Source: Lacticaseibacillus thailandensis DSM 22698 = JCM 13996 | GTDB taxonomy: Bacteria > Bacillota > Bacilli > Lactobacillales > Lactobacillaceae | Reading direction: 5' to 3' | NCBI RefSeq assembly: GCF_001312865.1 | Contig: NZ_BBER01000001.1 | Location: 124,001-188,000, forward strand | DNA length: 64,000 bases | Shown: one piece after another, positions 1 to 8,923 of the stretch | Numbering within the stretch: position 1 is the stretch's first letter | Layout of the letters: the number at the start of each line of letters is the position of its first letter | The notes under the pieces: generated by a model | The model's input: the letters and a program-made list of their open reading frames with translations, nothing else | Told to the model about the DNA's origin: nothing | Database searches by the model: none | Position numbers and translations under genes: made by a program

Positions 1-2
1 TG

Positions 3-716
3 GTGGCTGGTCATGAGGTCAAAACGTTACTGTCCAACATTAACCTCAAGCTTGACCAGGGCGACTTTGCCACGGTCATTGGTACCAACGGCGCGGGCAA
101 GTCGACCATGTTTAACGCCATTGCTGGGGATCTCGAAATCACCCACGGTACGATTCATATTGCTGGCCAGCGGGTAGACCGCGAGTCACCGGAAAAACGC
201 GCGCGTCTGATTGCGCGCGTCTTCCAGGATCCCAAGATGGGGACCGCACCACGGATGACGGTGGCCGAAAACCTCGCGCTGGCCTCGCACCGCGGCGAGC
301 GGCTTGGTCTGAAATCGCGCGCACTGCGGGCACAGATGGCGCGGTTTAAGGCAATTACGGCGTTAGCGCCCAACGGCTTGGACGAGGCGCTGAATAAGCC
401 AACCGAAGAATTATCTGGGGGCCAACGGCAGGCCTTGTCACTGCTAATGGCCACTATGCGCAATCCAGAATTGTTGATGCTGGACGAACACACCGCCGCC
501 CTGGATCCGCATACGAGCCAAGCCGTCATGGAATTGACTCAGCGGATCGTCGCCGAGAATCACTTAACGTGCTTGATGGTGACCCACCAGATGGACGACG
601 CCCTCAACTACGGTAACCGACTCATTGTGGTTGATGCGGGTCACATCGTGGCGGATTACAGTGGTGACGAGAAGCAGCAGCTTTCCCGGGCAGACTTACT
701 GCAGTACTTTGCGTAG
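3..716 (+). CDS. ABC transporter ATP-binding subunit, 5' end outside window
   Basis: ATPase subunit of an ABC transporter. Walker A (GTNGAGKST) lies near residue 29, the signature LSGGQRQ near 138 and Walker B plus catalytic Glu in LLMLDEHTAALDP. The 'DEHTAALDP' form of Walker B is what I associate with ATPases encoded with an ABC_sub_bind-type binding protein and a permease (TrpXYZ-like, proposed amino-acid uptake); that assignment is inference from family knowledge. The reading frame is open to the window edge and roughly 20 N-terminal residues expected for the family are missing, so the true start lies upstream. It is the last gene of its operon, because a strong terminator follows directly. 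Confidence 0.8.
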   Translation: MAGHEVKTLLSNINLKLDQGDFATVIGTNGAGKSTMFNAIAGDLEITHGTIHIAGQRVDRESPEKRARLIARVFQDPKMGTAPRMTVAENLALASHRGERLGLKSRALRAQMARFKAITALAPNGLDEALNKPTEELSGGQRQALSLLMATMRNPELLMLDEHTAALDPHTSQAVMELTQRIVAENHLTCLMVTHQMDDALNYGNRLIVVDAGHIVADYSGDEKQQLSRADLLQYFA

Positions 717-726
717 AGCTAAAATC

Positions 727-767
727 GGCGGCGTACAGGCCCAGTTGGGAGTGTACGCCGCCTTTTT
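727..767 (+). terminator. Rho-independent terminator after the ABC ATPase gene
   Basis: A perfect 10-bp GC-rich stem (arms 727-736 and 753-762) is followed by five T residues. It begins 10 bp after the ABC ATPase stop codon. Confidence 0.85.
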
Positions 768-808
768 GTAGTACAATAGGTGCCAATCTAACTCGGGGAG
801 GTGTCGGT

Positions 809-1264
809 ATGAACGCGAAGGAGTTACAGGACTTAGTTGAACGTGTCAGCGCCCAAGACTTTGGTCGCCCATTCACTGACCAGGCAGTGTTCAATGGTCG
901 GTTGCGCACCACGGGTGGGCGCTTCTTCCCGGGGGATATGCACCTGGAGTTCAATACCCGCATGTTTGCGGTAGTAGATCACGCCACCCAGGTGGGCATT
1001 ATTCGTCATGAGCTGACCCACTACCACTTATACCGAGCCCATCGCGGCTACAAGCACCGTGACCGGGATTTTCGACGGTTATTACAGCAGGTGGATGGTT
1101 TACGCTACGCTCCCGCACTGACCAGCGGCCGCCCACAATCGACATTATTGTATCGTTGTACCCGCTGCGGCGCGGAGTATCCGCGGCGGCGACACATTAA
1201 CACCAAGCGGTACGTTTGCAGTCGGTGCCATGGTCGCCTGGTCTTGGTCAACAAACCTGGTTAG
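809..1264 (+). CDS. SprT-like zinc metalloprotease family protein
   Basis: A 151-residue protein of the SprT/Spartan-like family. It has an HExxH zinc motif (HELTHYH, about residues 69-75) and a C-terminal zinc ribbon with two CxxC pairs (CTRC and CSRC, about residues 115-140). Members are predicted zinc-dependent proteases; in small Gram-positive SprT-like proteins the substrate is not known. The ATG is preceded by a GGGGAGG ribosome-binding site at good spacing. It is transcribed as a single gene, and its stop codon overlaps the stop of the converging acetyltransferase gene by 4 bp, with no terminator between them. Confidence 0.85.
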   Translation: MNAKELQDLVERVSAQDFGRPFTDQAVFNGRLRTTGGRFFPGDMHLEFNTRMFAVVDHATQVGIIRHELTHYHLYRAHRGYKHRDRDFRRLLQQVDGLRYAPALTSGRPQSTLLYRCTRCGAEYPRRRHINTKRYVCSRCHGRLVLVNKPG

Positions 1265-1728
1265 TGGTTGAGTGGCAGTTGGAGCGTAGTATATTGTGGC
1301 GTGTACCCCAAATGCTGGTACAGGGCGCGGGCGGCCTCGTTAGTGGCCGCAACGTTAAGCTGGACAAAGTCGAGGTGCGCTGCGGTTGCCCAAGTTTGCA
1401 CGGCCGCTAATAACGCGCTGGCAACGCCGTGACGGCGAGCGGTCGGGGCCACGTAGATGTCAACTAGGTACGCAAAGCGGTGGGGGATGATGCCGGGGCC
1501 TGCACCAGTCGTGGCGGTGGTGACGGTGGCAAAGGCGTCTACGGGCTGCACGTCATGGACAAAAGCGGTGGCACTATCGCCTACGATGTATTTGGCGACG
1601 GCTTGTAAGTCAGGCTCACCGAGTGGTTTGAACATGGTGGGATTCAGCTGGGCAAGCTCACTGATTAGTTGTTGGTGCAGACGCGCGATGGTCGGCGCGT
1701 CGGTTAGTTGAGCGGTACGAATGGCCAT
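1261..1728 (-). CDS. GNAT family N-acetyltransferase
   Basis: A 155-residue single-domain GNAT acetyltransferase. The acetyl-CoA pyrophosphate-binding motif A is visible (ARRHGVASALL, about residues 96-106) and is followed by the usual motif B region (NEAARALYQHLGY). The N-terminus (MAIRTAQLTDAPTIARLHQQ) has the typical first beta strand and helix. The substrate cannot be told from sequence. The start has an AAGGAG ribosome-binding site. It converges on the SprT-like gene. Confidence 0.85.
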   Translation of the reverse strand: MAIRTAQLTDAPTIARLHQQLISELAQLNPTMFKPLGEPDLQAVAKYIVGDSATAFVHDVQPVDAFATVTTATTGAGPGIIPHRFAYLVDIYVAPTARRHGVASALLAAVQTWATAAHLDFVQLNVAATNEAARALYQHLGYTPQYTTLQLPLNH

Positions 1729-1799
1729 AAATCGGTTCTCCTTTGCTGTTAATGTGGTCCGTAATCATGCAAAACCGCCAGCGTAATTCTAAATTGGCG

Positions 1800-1828
1800 T
1801 TGACATCAACTACGGTTCACGGCATAAT
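1800..1828 (+). promoter_or_regulatory. Sigma-A promoter of tRNA-Leu
   Basis: A consensus -35 TTGACA (1800-1805), 17-bp spacer and -10 CATAAT (1823-1828) end about 35 bp before the mature tRNA. Confidence 0.75.
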
Positions 1829-1863
1829 AGTTCTTGTGCTTATGAGCACAGCATAGCAGATAT

Positions 1864-1947
1864 GCGGGCGTGGCGGAATTGGTAGACGCGCAAGATTAAG
1901 GATCTTGTGGCCCTTGGGCCATGGAAGTTCGAGTCTTCTCGCCCGCA
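1864..1947 (+). tRNA. tRNA-Leu (anticodon AAG)
   Basis: The 7-bp acceptor stem pairs GCGGGCG with CGCCCGC and is followed by discriminator A. The anticodon stem CAAGA/TCTTG encloses the loop TTAAGGA, giving anticodon AAG (Leu). A long variable arm, as expected for class II tRNA-Leu, and a GTTCGAGTC T-loop are present. CCA does not follow the discriminator. The gene stands alone with its own promoter and terminator. Confidence 0.93.
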
Positions 1948-1953
1948 CTCATG

Positions 1954-1985
1954 AAGAGTATCGCGTTGTCGGTGCTCTTTTTTTT
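1954..1985 (+). terminator. Terminator after tRNA-Leu
   Basis: A 9-bp stem with G-U pairs (AGAGTATCG pairing with CGGTGCTCT) and a 6-nt loop is followed by a run of eight or more T residues. Confidence 0.75.
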
Positions 1986-2184
1986 GTATCATCAAGTGGA
2001 CCAGTTTGCCCCACAGCGAAGTAGCGTTTCCGGGTCGGCTACTATCACGGCACTGGGTACGTCACGACCTTGGGGACACTAGTAACGTTAGCACCATTGT
2101 CAGTAGCATATTACGCTGTCGGCAAAGTTTTCAGTGCTAGTTTAGTGTAAAATAGGCGTATCAATTTCTAAGGAGGACGTAACC

Positions 2185-2790
2185 ATGCGTCGACGTCGTA
2201 GTTCGGCTTACCGTATCAGTATTATGTCCCTATTAGTAGCACTAATTATTCTGCAGTCAGCATTACCCATGGTGGGCTACATTTCCCTGGGGGGTATTTC
2301 CATCACCACACTGCACCTAACCGTTATCGTTGGGGCCGTTGTGCTGGGTACCAGTTACGGGACCGCACTTGGGGCCGTGTGGGGCCTGTCTAGTTGGATC
2401 ATGGCCTTTGTGCGGCCGTCCGATGTGCTCACGATTTTGCTGTTCCGGAATCCCATCATTGCCTTCTTGCCGCGGATTTTGGCCGGTTTGGTGGCGGGGG
2501 TACTGTTTAACCAGTTACTGCCCCGTGTACGCACGGGTGTTGGTGGCAGTATTAAGATGGCCATAGCCGGTATTGGCGCGGCATTAACCAACACGCTATT
2601 GGTGGTGGCGTTGACGTGGGTATTTTACGCCAGCAAGGCCGCCGCGCTTATTGGACATGGGGCTAATACCAGTAACTTTGGCTGGGTGATGTTGGCCCTA
2701 CTGGGAGTGAACGCAATTGCTGAGGTGATCATGGCTGGAGTGATCACGCCCATCCTGGGTCAGGCGTTAATACGGTTTCGCCGGCGTTAA
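2185..2790 (+). CDS. ECF transporter S component (substrate unknown)
   Basis: A 201-residue, highly hydrophobic protein with about six predicted membrane segments. It has the features of energy-coupling-factor substrate-binding (S) components: an N-terminal segment with the motif LGGISITTLHLTVIVG, small-residue-rich helices for contact with EcfT, and a short basic C-terminus. It resembles the ECF_trnsprt family that includes pantothenate and hydroxyethylthiazole transporters, but the vitamin cannot be assigned. No EcfAAT genes are in the window, so it would share a common ECF module encoded elsewhere. An AAGGAGGACG ribosome-binding site precedes the ATG. No riboswitch fold was recognised in the 200 bp upstream. 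Confidence 0.75.
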   Translation: MRRRRSSAYRISIMSLLVALIILQSALPMVGYISLGGISITTLHLTVIVGAVVLGTSYGTALGAVWGLSSWIMAFVRPSDVLTILLFRNPIIAFLPRILAGLVAGVLFNQLLPRVRTGVGGSIKMAIAGIGAALTNTLLVVALTWVFYASKAAALIGHGANTSNFGWVMLALLGVNAIAEVIMAGVITPILGQALIRFRRR

Positions 2791-2853
2791 CGGCGTGCAG
2801 TATCCGTCTGAACATGGTGGTATGAATTTACTGGGAAAGGAGTACGATCATTC

Positions 2854-3834
2854 ATGCGCATTGGGTTACGCACCGTGAAAACAGCTGTTGGTGCCGTGGT
2901 AGCGATGATGATTGTGGAAATGCTGGGCATTGCCAACTGGTGGGTAGCCGGTTTATTGACGGTGTTAGCCGTTCGCGGGACGACACGGGCAAGCGTACGG
3001 TTGGCGTTGCACCGTGGTATCGCCGCGGTGATTGCCGGCGCGCTGGGTGCCGTTTTCTTTTTACTAGTGGGCTTTAACGCGTGGGCATACGGACTAACCT
3101 TACTGTGTTTCTTTCCCGTCATGGTGGGTTTACGCATGACTGAGGGTATCGTTGAGGGCGCCATTATCGTCACCGTCATGTTGACCAACGGGGTGGTGAA
3201 CCGCAATCAGCTATTGGGCCTGTTCGTTATTGTGGTGATCAGTTCGGCGGTGGGCATCTTTCTCAATTTATTCATGCCCAACGTCGATGACAAAATTCAG
3301 ACGCACCAAACGGCGGTCACCAGCATGATGACGACGACGTTGCAAAGCATGGCTGAGGAGCTGACCGGTAATAACCAGGCTGATAACCAAGCAGCGGCTG
3401 ACCGGGTGTGGTTGCAGTTGGCGCAGGTTAAAGAAGCCATTGATCACGGACGCCGCTGGACGTTTCAACATTACGACAACCAGATCTTGGCAGAGAACGA
3501 CTACTACCGGGCCTACTTTGAGATGCGCAATCATCAATACGAACAGCTTCGCACCATGCAGAAATGTTTGGATGAGGGTGGCGGCCAGCTGGAGGAACGG
3601 GACGCGTTACGTGGAGTCGTGGCAGCTGCAGCCAAGTTGCTTGGTGAAGAGTCACCGTCAGCCACATTAATGACTGCGGTTAAAAAGATTAAGCGTAATT
3701 TGTTACAGAATTCGTTGACCAAAGATAAAAATGCGTTGCTGATTCGCAACGAGACGCTGTTGTTTACCCGGAGCTTGGGTGAATTACTGAATACAAAGCG
3801 GCAGTTCGCATTGGTCGTCAACGCCCAGAAATAA
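2854..3834 (+). CDS. Aromatic acid exporter family protein (ArAE_1/DUF939)
   Basis: A 326-residue membrane protein. The N-terminal half (about residues 1-140) has four or five hydrophobic segments, beginning with the family-typical RTVKTAVGAVVA and NWWVAG stretches. The C-terminal half is soluble, charged and helical, matching the ArAE_1_C domain. Members are predicted small-molecule exporters related to FUSC proteins; the substrate is unknown. The ATG has an AAAGGAG ribosome-binding site. It lies 63 bp after the ECF S-component gene without a terminator between them, so the two may be cotranscribed. Confidence 0.8.
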   Translation: MRIGLRTVKTAVGAVVAMMIVEMLGIANWWVAGLLTVLAVRGTTRASVRLALHRGIAAVIAGALGAVFFLLVGFNAWAYGLTLLCFFPVMVGLRMTEGIVEGAIIVTVMLTNGVVNRNQLLGLFVIVVISSAVGIFLNLFMPNVDDKIQTHQTAVTSMMTTTLQSMAEELTGNNQADNQAAADRVWLQLAQVKEAIDHGRRWTFQHYDNQILAENDYYRAYFEMRNHQYEQLRTMQKCLDEGGGQLEERDALRGVVAAAAKLLGEESPSATLMTAVKKIKRNLLQNSLTKDKNALLIRNETLLFTRSLGELLNTKRQFALVVNAQK

Positions 3835-3857
3835 ACCAAGAAAAGGATTTCAAAAGC

Positions 3858-3886
3858 TTGCAAGTGGGTCGAGGCCGTGTTACTAT
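3858..3886 (+). promoter_or_regulatory. Promoter of the cold-shock gene, giving a long leader
   Basis: The -35 TTGCAA (3858-3863), 17-bp spacer and -10 TACTAT (3881-3886) predict a start near 3893 and a 5' UTR of about 117 nt before the csp ATG, as is usual for cold-inducible csp mRNAs. Confidence 0.6.
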
Positions 3887-4009
3887 AACAATGTACTTTT
3901 TGAATGGTCAAGGGTTCGATTGTTCGTTAGAATATCTCCTTTTGCACCAAACAAGAAATGCACACATTATTTTAAAACGCACTAGTTAGGTGCAAGGAGG
4001 ATTTTTCTA

Positions 4010-4210
4010 ATGGAAAATGGTACTGTAAAGTGGTTCAACGCTGAAAAAGGTTACGGTTTTATTACTCGTCAGGACGGCAGTGACGTATTCGTTCACTTTT
4101 CCGCTATCCAGGGCGACGGCTACAAAACCCTTGAAGAAGGCCAAGCCGTAACTTTCGAAGTTGAAAACAGCGATCGTGGTCCTCAGGCGGTTAACGTCAA
4201 CAAGGACTAG
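4010..4210 (+). CDS. Cold-shock protein, CspA family
   Basis: A 66-residue single cold-shock domain, the normal length for the family. RNP1 (KGYGFI) and RNP2 (VFVHFSAI) are intact, with the usual surface aromatic residues (W, F, Y, F, F, H, F). It binds single-stranded nucleic acid and acts as an RNA chaperone in the cytoplasm. A strong AAGGAGG ribosome-binding site precedes the ATG. The long leader and dedicated terminator make it a monocistronic unit. Confidence 0.97.
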   Translation: MENGTVKWFNAEKGYGFITRQDGSDVFVHFSAIQGDGYKTLEEGQAVTFEVENSDRGPQAVNVNKD

Positions 4211-4220
4211 TTCATTGTTA

Positions 4221-4255
4221 AAAAAGTCGTCCGGTTCGCCGGGCGGCTTTTTTTT
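4221..4255 (+). terminator. Terminator after csp
   Basis: A stem of nine GC/GU pairs closed by a TTCG tetraloop is flanked by an A-tract on the left and a run of eight T on the right, so it could act in both directions. Confidence 0.88.
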
Positions 4256-4408
4256 GTGCCCCAAATTCGCCGAATTAGTCAAACTAGTTTTTCACTAGGA
4301 TACTAATTAGTAGTTGTGTTTGCCAAATAATCGATACAGCTGATTTTTCACGTATATATTATGAACTATTGTGTAATAGCATTTCAGGCGTGCATACTGT
4401 GGCTTCAC

Positions 4409-4436
4409 TTGAACAGTTACCCGCCCAGAATATATA
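4409..4436 (+). promoter_or_regulatory. Candidate promoter of the YfhO-type gene
   Basis: The -35 TTGAAC (4409-4414), 16-bp spacer and -10 TATATA (4431-4436) end about 60 bp before the start codon, in AT-rich DNA. Confidence 0.45.
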
Positions 4437-4496
4437 CTTGTCCTTTGTATCGGTGAATCGTATGCAAATGGTAAATGTTGCGTGGAGGGAATATTC

Positions 4497-7258
4497 TTGA
4501 AGAGGACTTTTAAGAGTACATATTTTTGGTATAGCGTGATGTTTCTCATCGTCACGCTGGTTACCATGGGATTTCTGTTTGTGGGTGGTGTTAGCCTTGT
4601 TGAAAACAATGATGGAATAGGTCAACATTTTCCAGCGCTAATTTATTGGCACAATGAAGTTATAAATTTATTATTGCATCATTCTTACATTCCGAAATTT
4701 GATTGGCATTTTGGCCTGGGTCAGGACACAATCGGTGTTTTGTCTTATTACGTAATTGGTGATATTTTCTTTTATCCATCGTTGATTTTTCCAGCCTCAT
4801 TACTGGGCTATTATTACACCGTAGCCGCGATATTTCGTGTTTATCTAATAGGTATATCGTTTATTTTTGCAGCCAAACGTATTTCAAAGCTTTCTCAAAT
4901 AGGATTATTAATTGGGGCTTTAGTGTACACATTTTCTGGATATACCTCCAGGGTTTTGTATACTCATCCCTTTTTCAGTACGGCGCTAATTATATTGCCA
5001 CTACTAGTTTTAAACGTTTATAAAGTCAGTACGTCTGCTAATAAACGTAATAGAATTGGTTTAACGTTAGTTGTGGCGTGGGCGTTAGTGAATAACTTTT
5101 ATTTTGGTGAGCTTCTCGGTATAGGAACTTTTGTTTTTTTGGATTTCCCTATTGGCTACACACCGCGAATTAGTTCGCGTAAAATCAATATTATCCGTAA
5201 TATTGTCAGTGATTACTGGAGCATGATCAGCGCAGTAATACTGCTGCCATCGCTAATACAAGTGATGGGTTCCGCTAGAACTGGCCATCAATTAGCCAAC
5301 GGGCTAAGTGTGTATCCTTTAAGCTATTATGTTAGCTTGCCGGGAACACTCATTAGCAACTTTAATATGGAATTCTGGGTCGTTGGTGGAGTTATTGGTT
5401 TTGGTGTTATGGGATGTGTATGGTCGCTAAGACGGTGGAAGCAGTTTAAAACCACCAATGTAATATTTTTACTTGCAGTTTTAGCTGTGATGTTTCCGGT
5501 AGTAGCGGCATTTATTAATGGCGGTAGCTCACCCAGCAATCGTTGGGTGTTCATGCTCCTTTTTCCCATTGCCTTATCTGCTGCGAGGATGGTTACAAAT
5601 TGTGTTTCCCTTTCCAATAAAGATATTCTGATCATGTTTGTGGTTGGTATTTTATCGGCTTTTAGTCTGTTTGCAATCTCAGGATTTAATGTTGGTTTTA
5701 GTGCTGCGTTTGTTGTGTTTACTTTTTTTTGCTGAATTGGTATTTTTGAGTGTACCTTTAAAAAAAAATGGGAAGTTATGGTAATACGCTGATTGTGCCA
5801 CTGTTTATGATTTTCATGACCCTTATTAATGCAGCAGTCATTATGCGAGGAACACATACTAATCAATGGGATAGTGAAAAATCAGAACTTATTAGTTATA
5901 GCGCTCTGCGGAAAATTGTGAGTGAGCAGAATAATTATTATACGCATGGGCGTATCTTGGTTGGAAACGATGAATTGGGGGCATTCAAAGGCGTTGCTAG
6001 GTATGGGAATTTACCCTCTATTGGTGGAAAACATAATATTGAAAGTTATTGGTCGCTTCAAAATAATGACTTGTTTAAATTCAGCAAGGCTTTACAAAAT
6101 AAAGCGGCTAATCCTAATATTGCAATTTCCAATTTGGATAACCGATCAATTCTACTAAAATATCTTGGCGTCAAGCATGTTTATGTTCGTCCTGGATCAG
6201 GTGCCCCACTGGGGTATAAAGCAACTGGACGATTAGTTAATGGACAAATTGATTATTCAACCAGCAATGTGCTTCCACTGGTATTTGCCCAGAAAGAACG
6301 GTGTTCAGCAAGAAAATTTTCTAGGCTGAGCCCATCTAGTAAGGAAGGAGCCATTATTGGCACTCAAGTGGTAAATGGTGCGATAAAAGTTAGGCAAGAA
6401 GCCAGTGCTGATTTTGCAAGCCAAATCGTGCCAATCAAGAGAGGAAGCGTTGTGCATCAAAGCATCACGGTTCATCGAGCACAAAATTTGAACAATGGTG
6501 CGAAAAGTATCAATTTATGTTTGGAAAAGTCAATGCAGGGCAGAGAGCTACATGTTTCATTACAAAACATAGTGTATGTTCCATATTCCTTCAGGCAACG
6601 TTATTCAAATGCTGTAAACCAATATAACGCCAATGGTGCCATGGGTAATCGTAGAAATACGCGACTATTCAAGATGAATTGGCTTAAAAATAATTTATTA
6701 AGTAATAGTAACGGAGGACTTTATAGCATCAATTTCAATTATGGTGGTTACAAAAACTACTTTAACCAGTCAGGGAGGTACGATTTATCGTTCTTTAACC
6801 CGGAATCTGCAACAACAATTAATCTTGGTGAAGTACAACGGAATAATTCAACCCTGACTTTAACACTGCCTCCTACTGGCTATATCAGTTTTAAGTTAAC
6901 TGTGTGGGTAACACCCTCGATTAAACAGACTGATTTGGCAATTTCTCAGGATGATGCCGCAAAGAGTATGAAGATTTCCCCAGATAAAATTTCGTTTACT
7001 TCCCCAGACAGTGTCAAAAAAAACGGCCGTTTTGTCTAGTACTATTCCATATAGCACTGGTTGGCATTTAAAGGGTAGTGATAAGATATTGCCTCGAGTA
7101 AATTATGGCTTTATTGGTATCCCTAATAAGGAAGGCAAGATCATCCTTTATTACGATACTCCGGGATTAAGAACAGGTATGCTAGTCACACTTTTAGGAT
7201 TGGTGGCTTTTGCTATTGAAGCATTTGGCTATAAGGGCAGACAGAAGAAAAAAAATAG
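4497..7258 (+). CDS. YfhO family membrane protein, broken by three or four frameshifts
   Basis: A multispanning membrane protein of about 900 residues in the YfhO family, which is linked to lipoteichoic-acid glycosylation (GT-C-like) in Gram-positive bacteria. The N-terminal half has many hydrophobic segments and the family-typical SPSNRW stretch near 5530. The C-terminal half is extracytoplasmic and ends with a GFIGIP motif, an YDTPGL motif and a last membrane helix. I start it at TTG 4497 because a GGAGGG site lies 7 bp upstream. The frame is lost at a T8 run (about 5723-5730), an A8 run (about 5761-5768) and an A8 run (about 7018). A fourth shift at A8 (7248-7255) would place the true stop at 7258; the frame otherwise runs to 7400 with unrelated sequence. 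Base composition is far more AT-rich than neighbouring genes, suggesting acquisition. Confidence 0.75.
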
Positions 7259-7452
7259 TAGGTGTTTGTTGGTTAATGTGAAGTTGGGTGGGATAGAGTT
7301 GCAAATACCAACTATGTTGACGCTGGAAAATTTATACTCTGCTGCAGATTTTTACCTTGGTGGTTTAGTATTCGTTGGTTATGAGCATTTGACTATATAA
7401 ATTTCAATTCAGCCTATTAATTACACTACACTGACTTACTGGGGGTGTCTGC

Positions 7453-8118
7453 ATGGCGAGAAAACGTAAATCCAAACTGCGGCGCCGCTGGTCGCGCTGG
7501 TGGCGGCGCCACCCACTCCCGACAGGGCTGATCTCCACGTTGGCAATTATCGTAGTGGGAGTGACGGTGATTGGAGTACGGGCATTTCAACAAGCGGGTA
7601 ATAATGCCGCGCGGGTAGCTACAACCAACCGCCAGCACCAGCAGTTTATCAATCACCTTGCAGGTTACGCCCAAACGCTACAAATCAACTATGGTGTCCG
7701 GGCCAGTATTACGTTAGGGCAGGCGGTGTTGGAAAGTGACTGGGGGACGAGTAAGCTCGCCAGCCAGTACCACAATCTTTTCGGGGTCAAAGCTGACGCG
7801 CAACAAGTTGGCAAGGAATTGTCGACGCAGGAATATCGTCACGGGCAGTGGGTCACGGTGACCGCGAAGTTTCGCACCTACAGTAGCGACTACGCGTCGA
7901 TGCGGGAGCACGCTGAGCTACTGCAAAACGGCACGAGCTGGAATGCCCAGCAGTATCAGGGCGTGATTCACGCGGCTACGTACCAAGACGCTGCCCGGGC
8001 ATTGCAGAGCAGTGGTTACGTGACGGATCCCACCTATGCCCGTAAATTAATCAAGATAATTCAACAGTACCGGCTCTACCGTTACGATCAGCAAAATACG
8101 TCTAGCAGCAGTCGGTAA
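7453..8118 (+). CDS. Membrane-anchored glucosaminidase-domain peptidoglycan hydrolase
   Basis: A 221-residue protein. A very basic N-terminus is followed by one membrane segment (about residues 24-44). After it comes a glucosaminidase (GH73-like) domain with ITLGQAVLESDWGTS, where the Glu is the expected catalytic acid, then YHNLFGVKA and a C-terminal YVTDPTYARKL motif typical of the fold. It probably cleaves the glycan strand of peptidoglycan on the outer face of the membrane during growth or separation. There are no SH3b or LysM repeats. The start uses ATG after a GGGGGTG site. It is monocistronic, with a terminator downstream. Confidence 0.87.
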   Translation: MARKRKSKLRRRWSRWWRRHPLPTGLISTLAIIVVGVTVIGVRAFQQAGNNAARVATTNRQHQQFINHLAGYAQTLQINYGVRASITLGQAVLESDWGTSKLASQYHNLFGVKADAQQVGKELSTQEYRHGQWVTVTAKFRTYSSDYASMREHAELLQNGTSWNAQQYQGVIHAATYQDAARALQSSGYVTDPTYARKLIKIIQQYRLYRYDQQNTSSSSR

Positions 8119-8147
8119 GCGGCGGCCCGGTCAGGGCGGCCGCTTTG
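8116..8147 (+). terminator. Terminator after the glucosaminidase gene
   Basis: A 12-bp GC-rich stem with one internal mismatch (AAGCGGC arm) is followed by TTTGTTG. The T tract is short. Confidence 0.5.
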
Positions 8148-8192
8148 TTGTATCATGCTGATGCTAGTGCTGTGGCCTCGAGCTAAACGAGC

Positions 8193-8240
8193 TAAACCCG
8201 AATGATTTATTCATGTAGCATTATTTTATTCGGTTGTGTA
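8193..8240 (+). promoter_or_regulatory. PurR operator: two inverted PurBoxes upstream of xpt
   Basis: Box 1 (ACCCGAATGATT, core CGAA at 8199-8202) and an inverted box 2 (ATTTTATTCGGTTGTG, core TTCG at 8229-8232) are separated by 26 nt core to core. This is close to the spacing of paired PurBoxes bound by Gram-positive PurR. The right box overlaps the predicted -35 hexamer of xpt. PurR control is inferred from family knowledge. Confidence 0.65.
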
Positions 8241-8262
8241 GGAACTGCTTTTGTGTTAAAGT
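8234..8262 (+). promoter_or_regulatory. Promoter of xpt-pbuX
   Basis: The -35 TTGTGT (8234-8239), 17-bp spacer ending in TGT (extended -10) and -10 TAAAGT (8257-8262) abut the PurBox pair. Confidence 0.5.
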
Positions 8263-8308
8263 TATCATCATCTTGAAGCACTTTGTCATTAATGGGAGGA
8301 ATTAAACG

Positions 8309-8898
8309 GTGAAATTACTTGAGGATCGTATCCGTCGCGATGGGACGGTGATTGGGACCGACGTGTTGAAGGTGGATAACTTTTTGAACCACCAGGTGGA
8401 TCCCGATTTAATGCAAGCGATGGGTGCGGAGTTTTATCGTCAATTTCACGATGCCAATATTACTAAAATTTTGACGGTGGAAAGTTCGGGGATTGCGCCA
8501 GCCCTGGCGACCGCGATGGAATTTCACGTACCGATGGTCTTTGCCCGTAAGCACAAGTCGTTGACGTTGAAGGATGATCTGTATACCGCGAACGTTTTTT
8601 TTCGTTCACCAAGCAGACTAGTAATACCATCGCCATTGCCCACAAGTTTCTCAGTGCCGACGACCGGGTGTTGATCATTGATGACTTTCTCGCCAACGGG
8701 CAGGCGGTCAAGGGCCTGACTGAGATTATTGCGGATGCCGGAGCCACGTTGGTGGGTGCCGGCATTGTTATCGAAAAGACATTCCAAAAGGGACGGCAGA
8801 TGCTTGATGAGCAAGGGGTACGCGTGGTTTCGCTTGCGCGGATTGCGGCGTTTGCGGACGGTCAAGTTGTCTTTGCGGACGAGCAGGACGCTGAATAG
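8309..8898 (+). CDS. xpt: Xanthine phosphoribosyltransferase (one frameshift)
   Basis: Converts xanthine and PRPP to XMP in purine salvage; cytoplasmic. The N-terminal half ([36 protein letters not shown]) and the PRPP-binding loop ([13 protein letters not shown]) are both intact and together give the normal length of about 196 residues. They lie in different frames because of a T8 run near 8596; removing the shift restores the join ANVFSFTKQ. Translation starts at GTG 8309 after GGGAGGA. It forms an operon with the purine permease, 25 bp downstream, and is preceded by a PurBox pair. Confidence 0.92.
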
Positions 8899-8923
8899 TC
8901 ACGAGTAAATCGAGGAGGTTATC

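Noticed and set aside
1986-2184. Riboswitch upstream of the ECF S-component gene
   Set aside because: No hairpin series or known motif (THI, FMN, THF, preQ1) could be recognised by eye.
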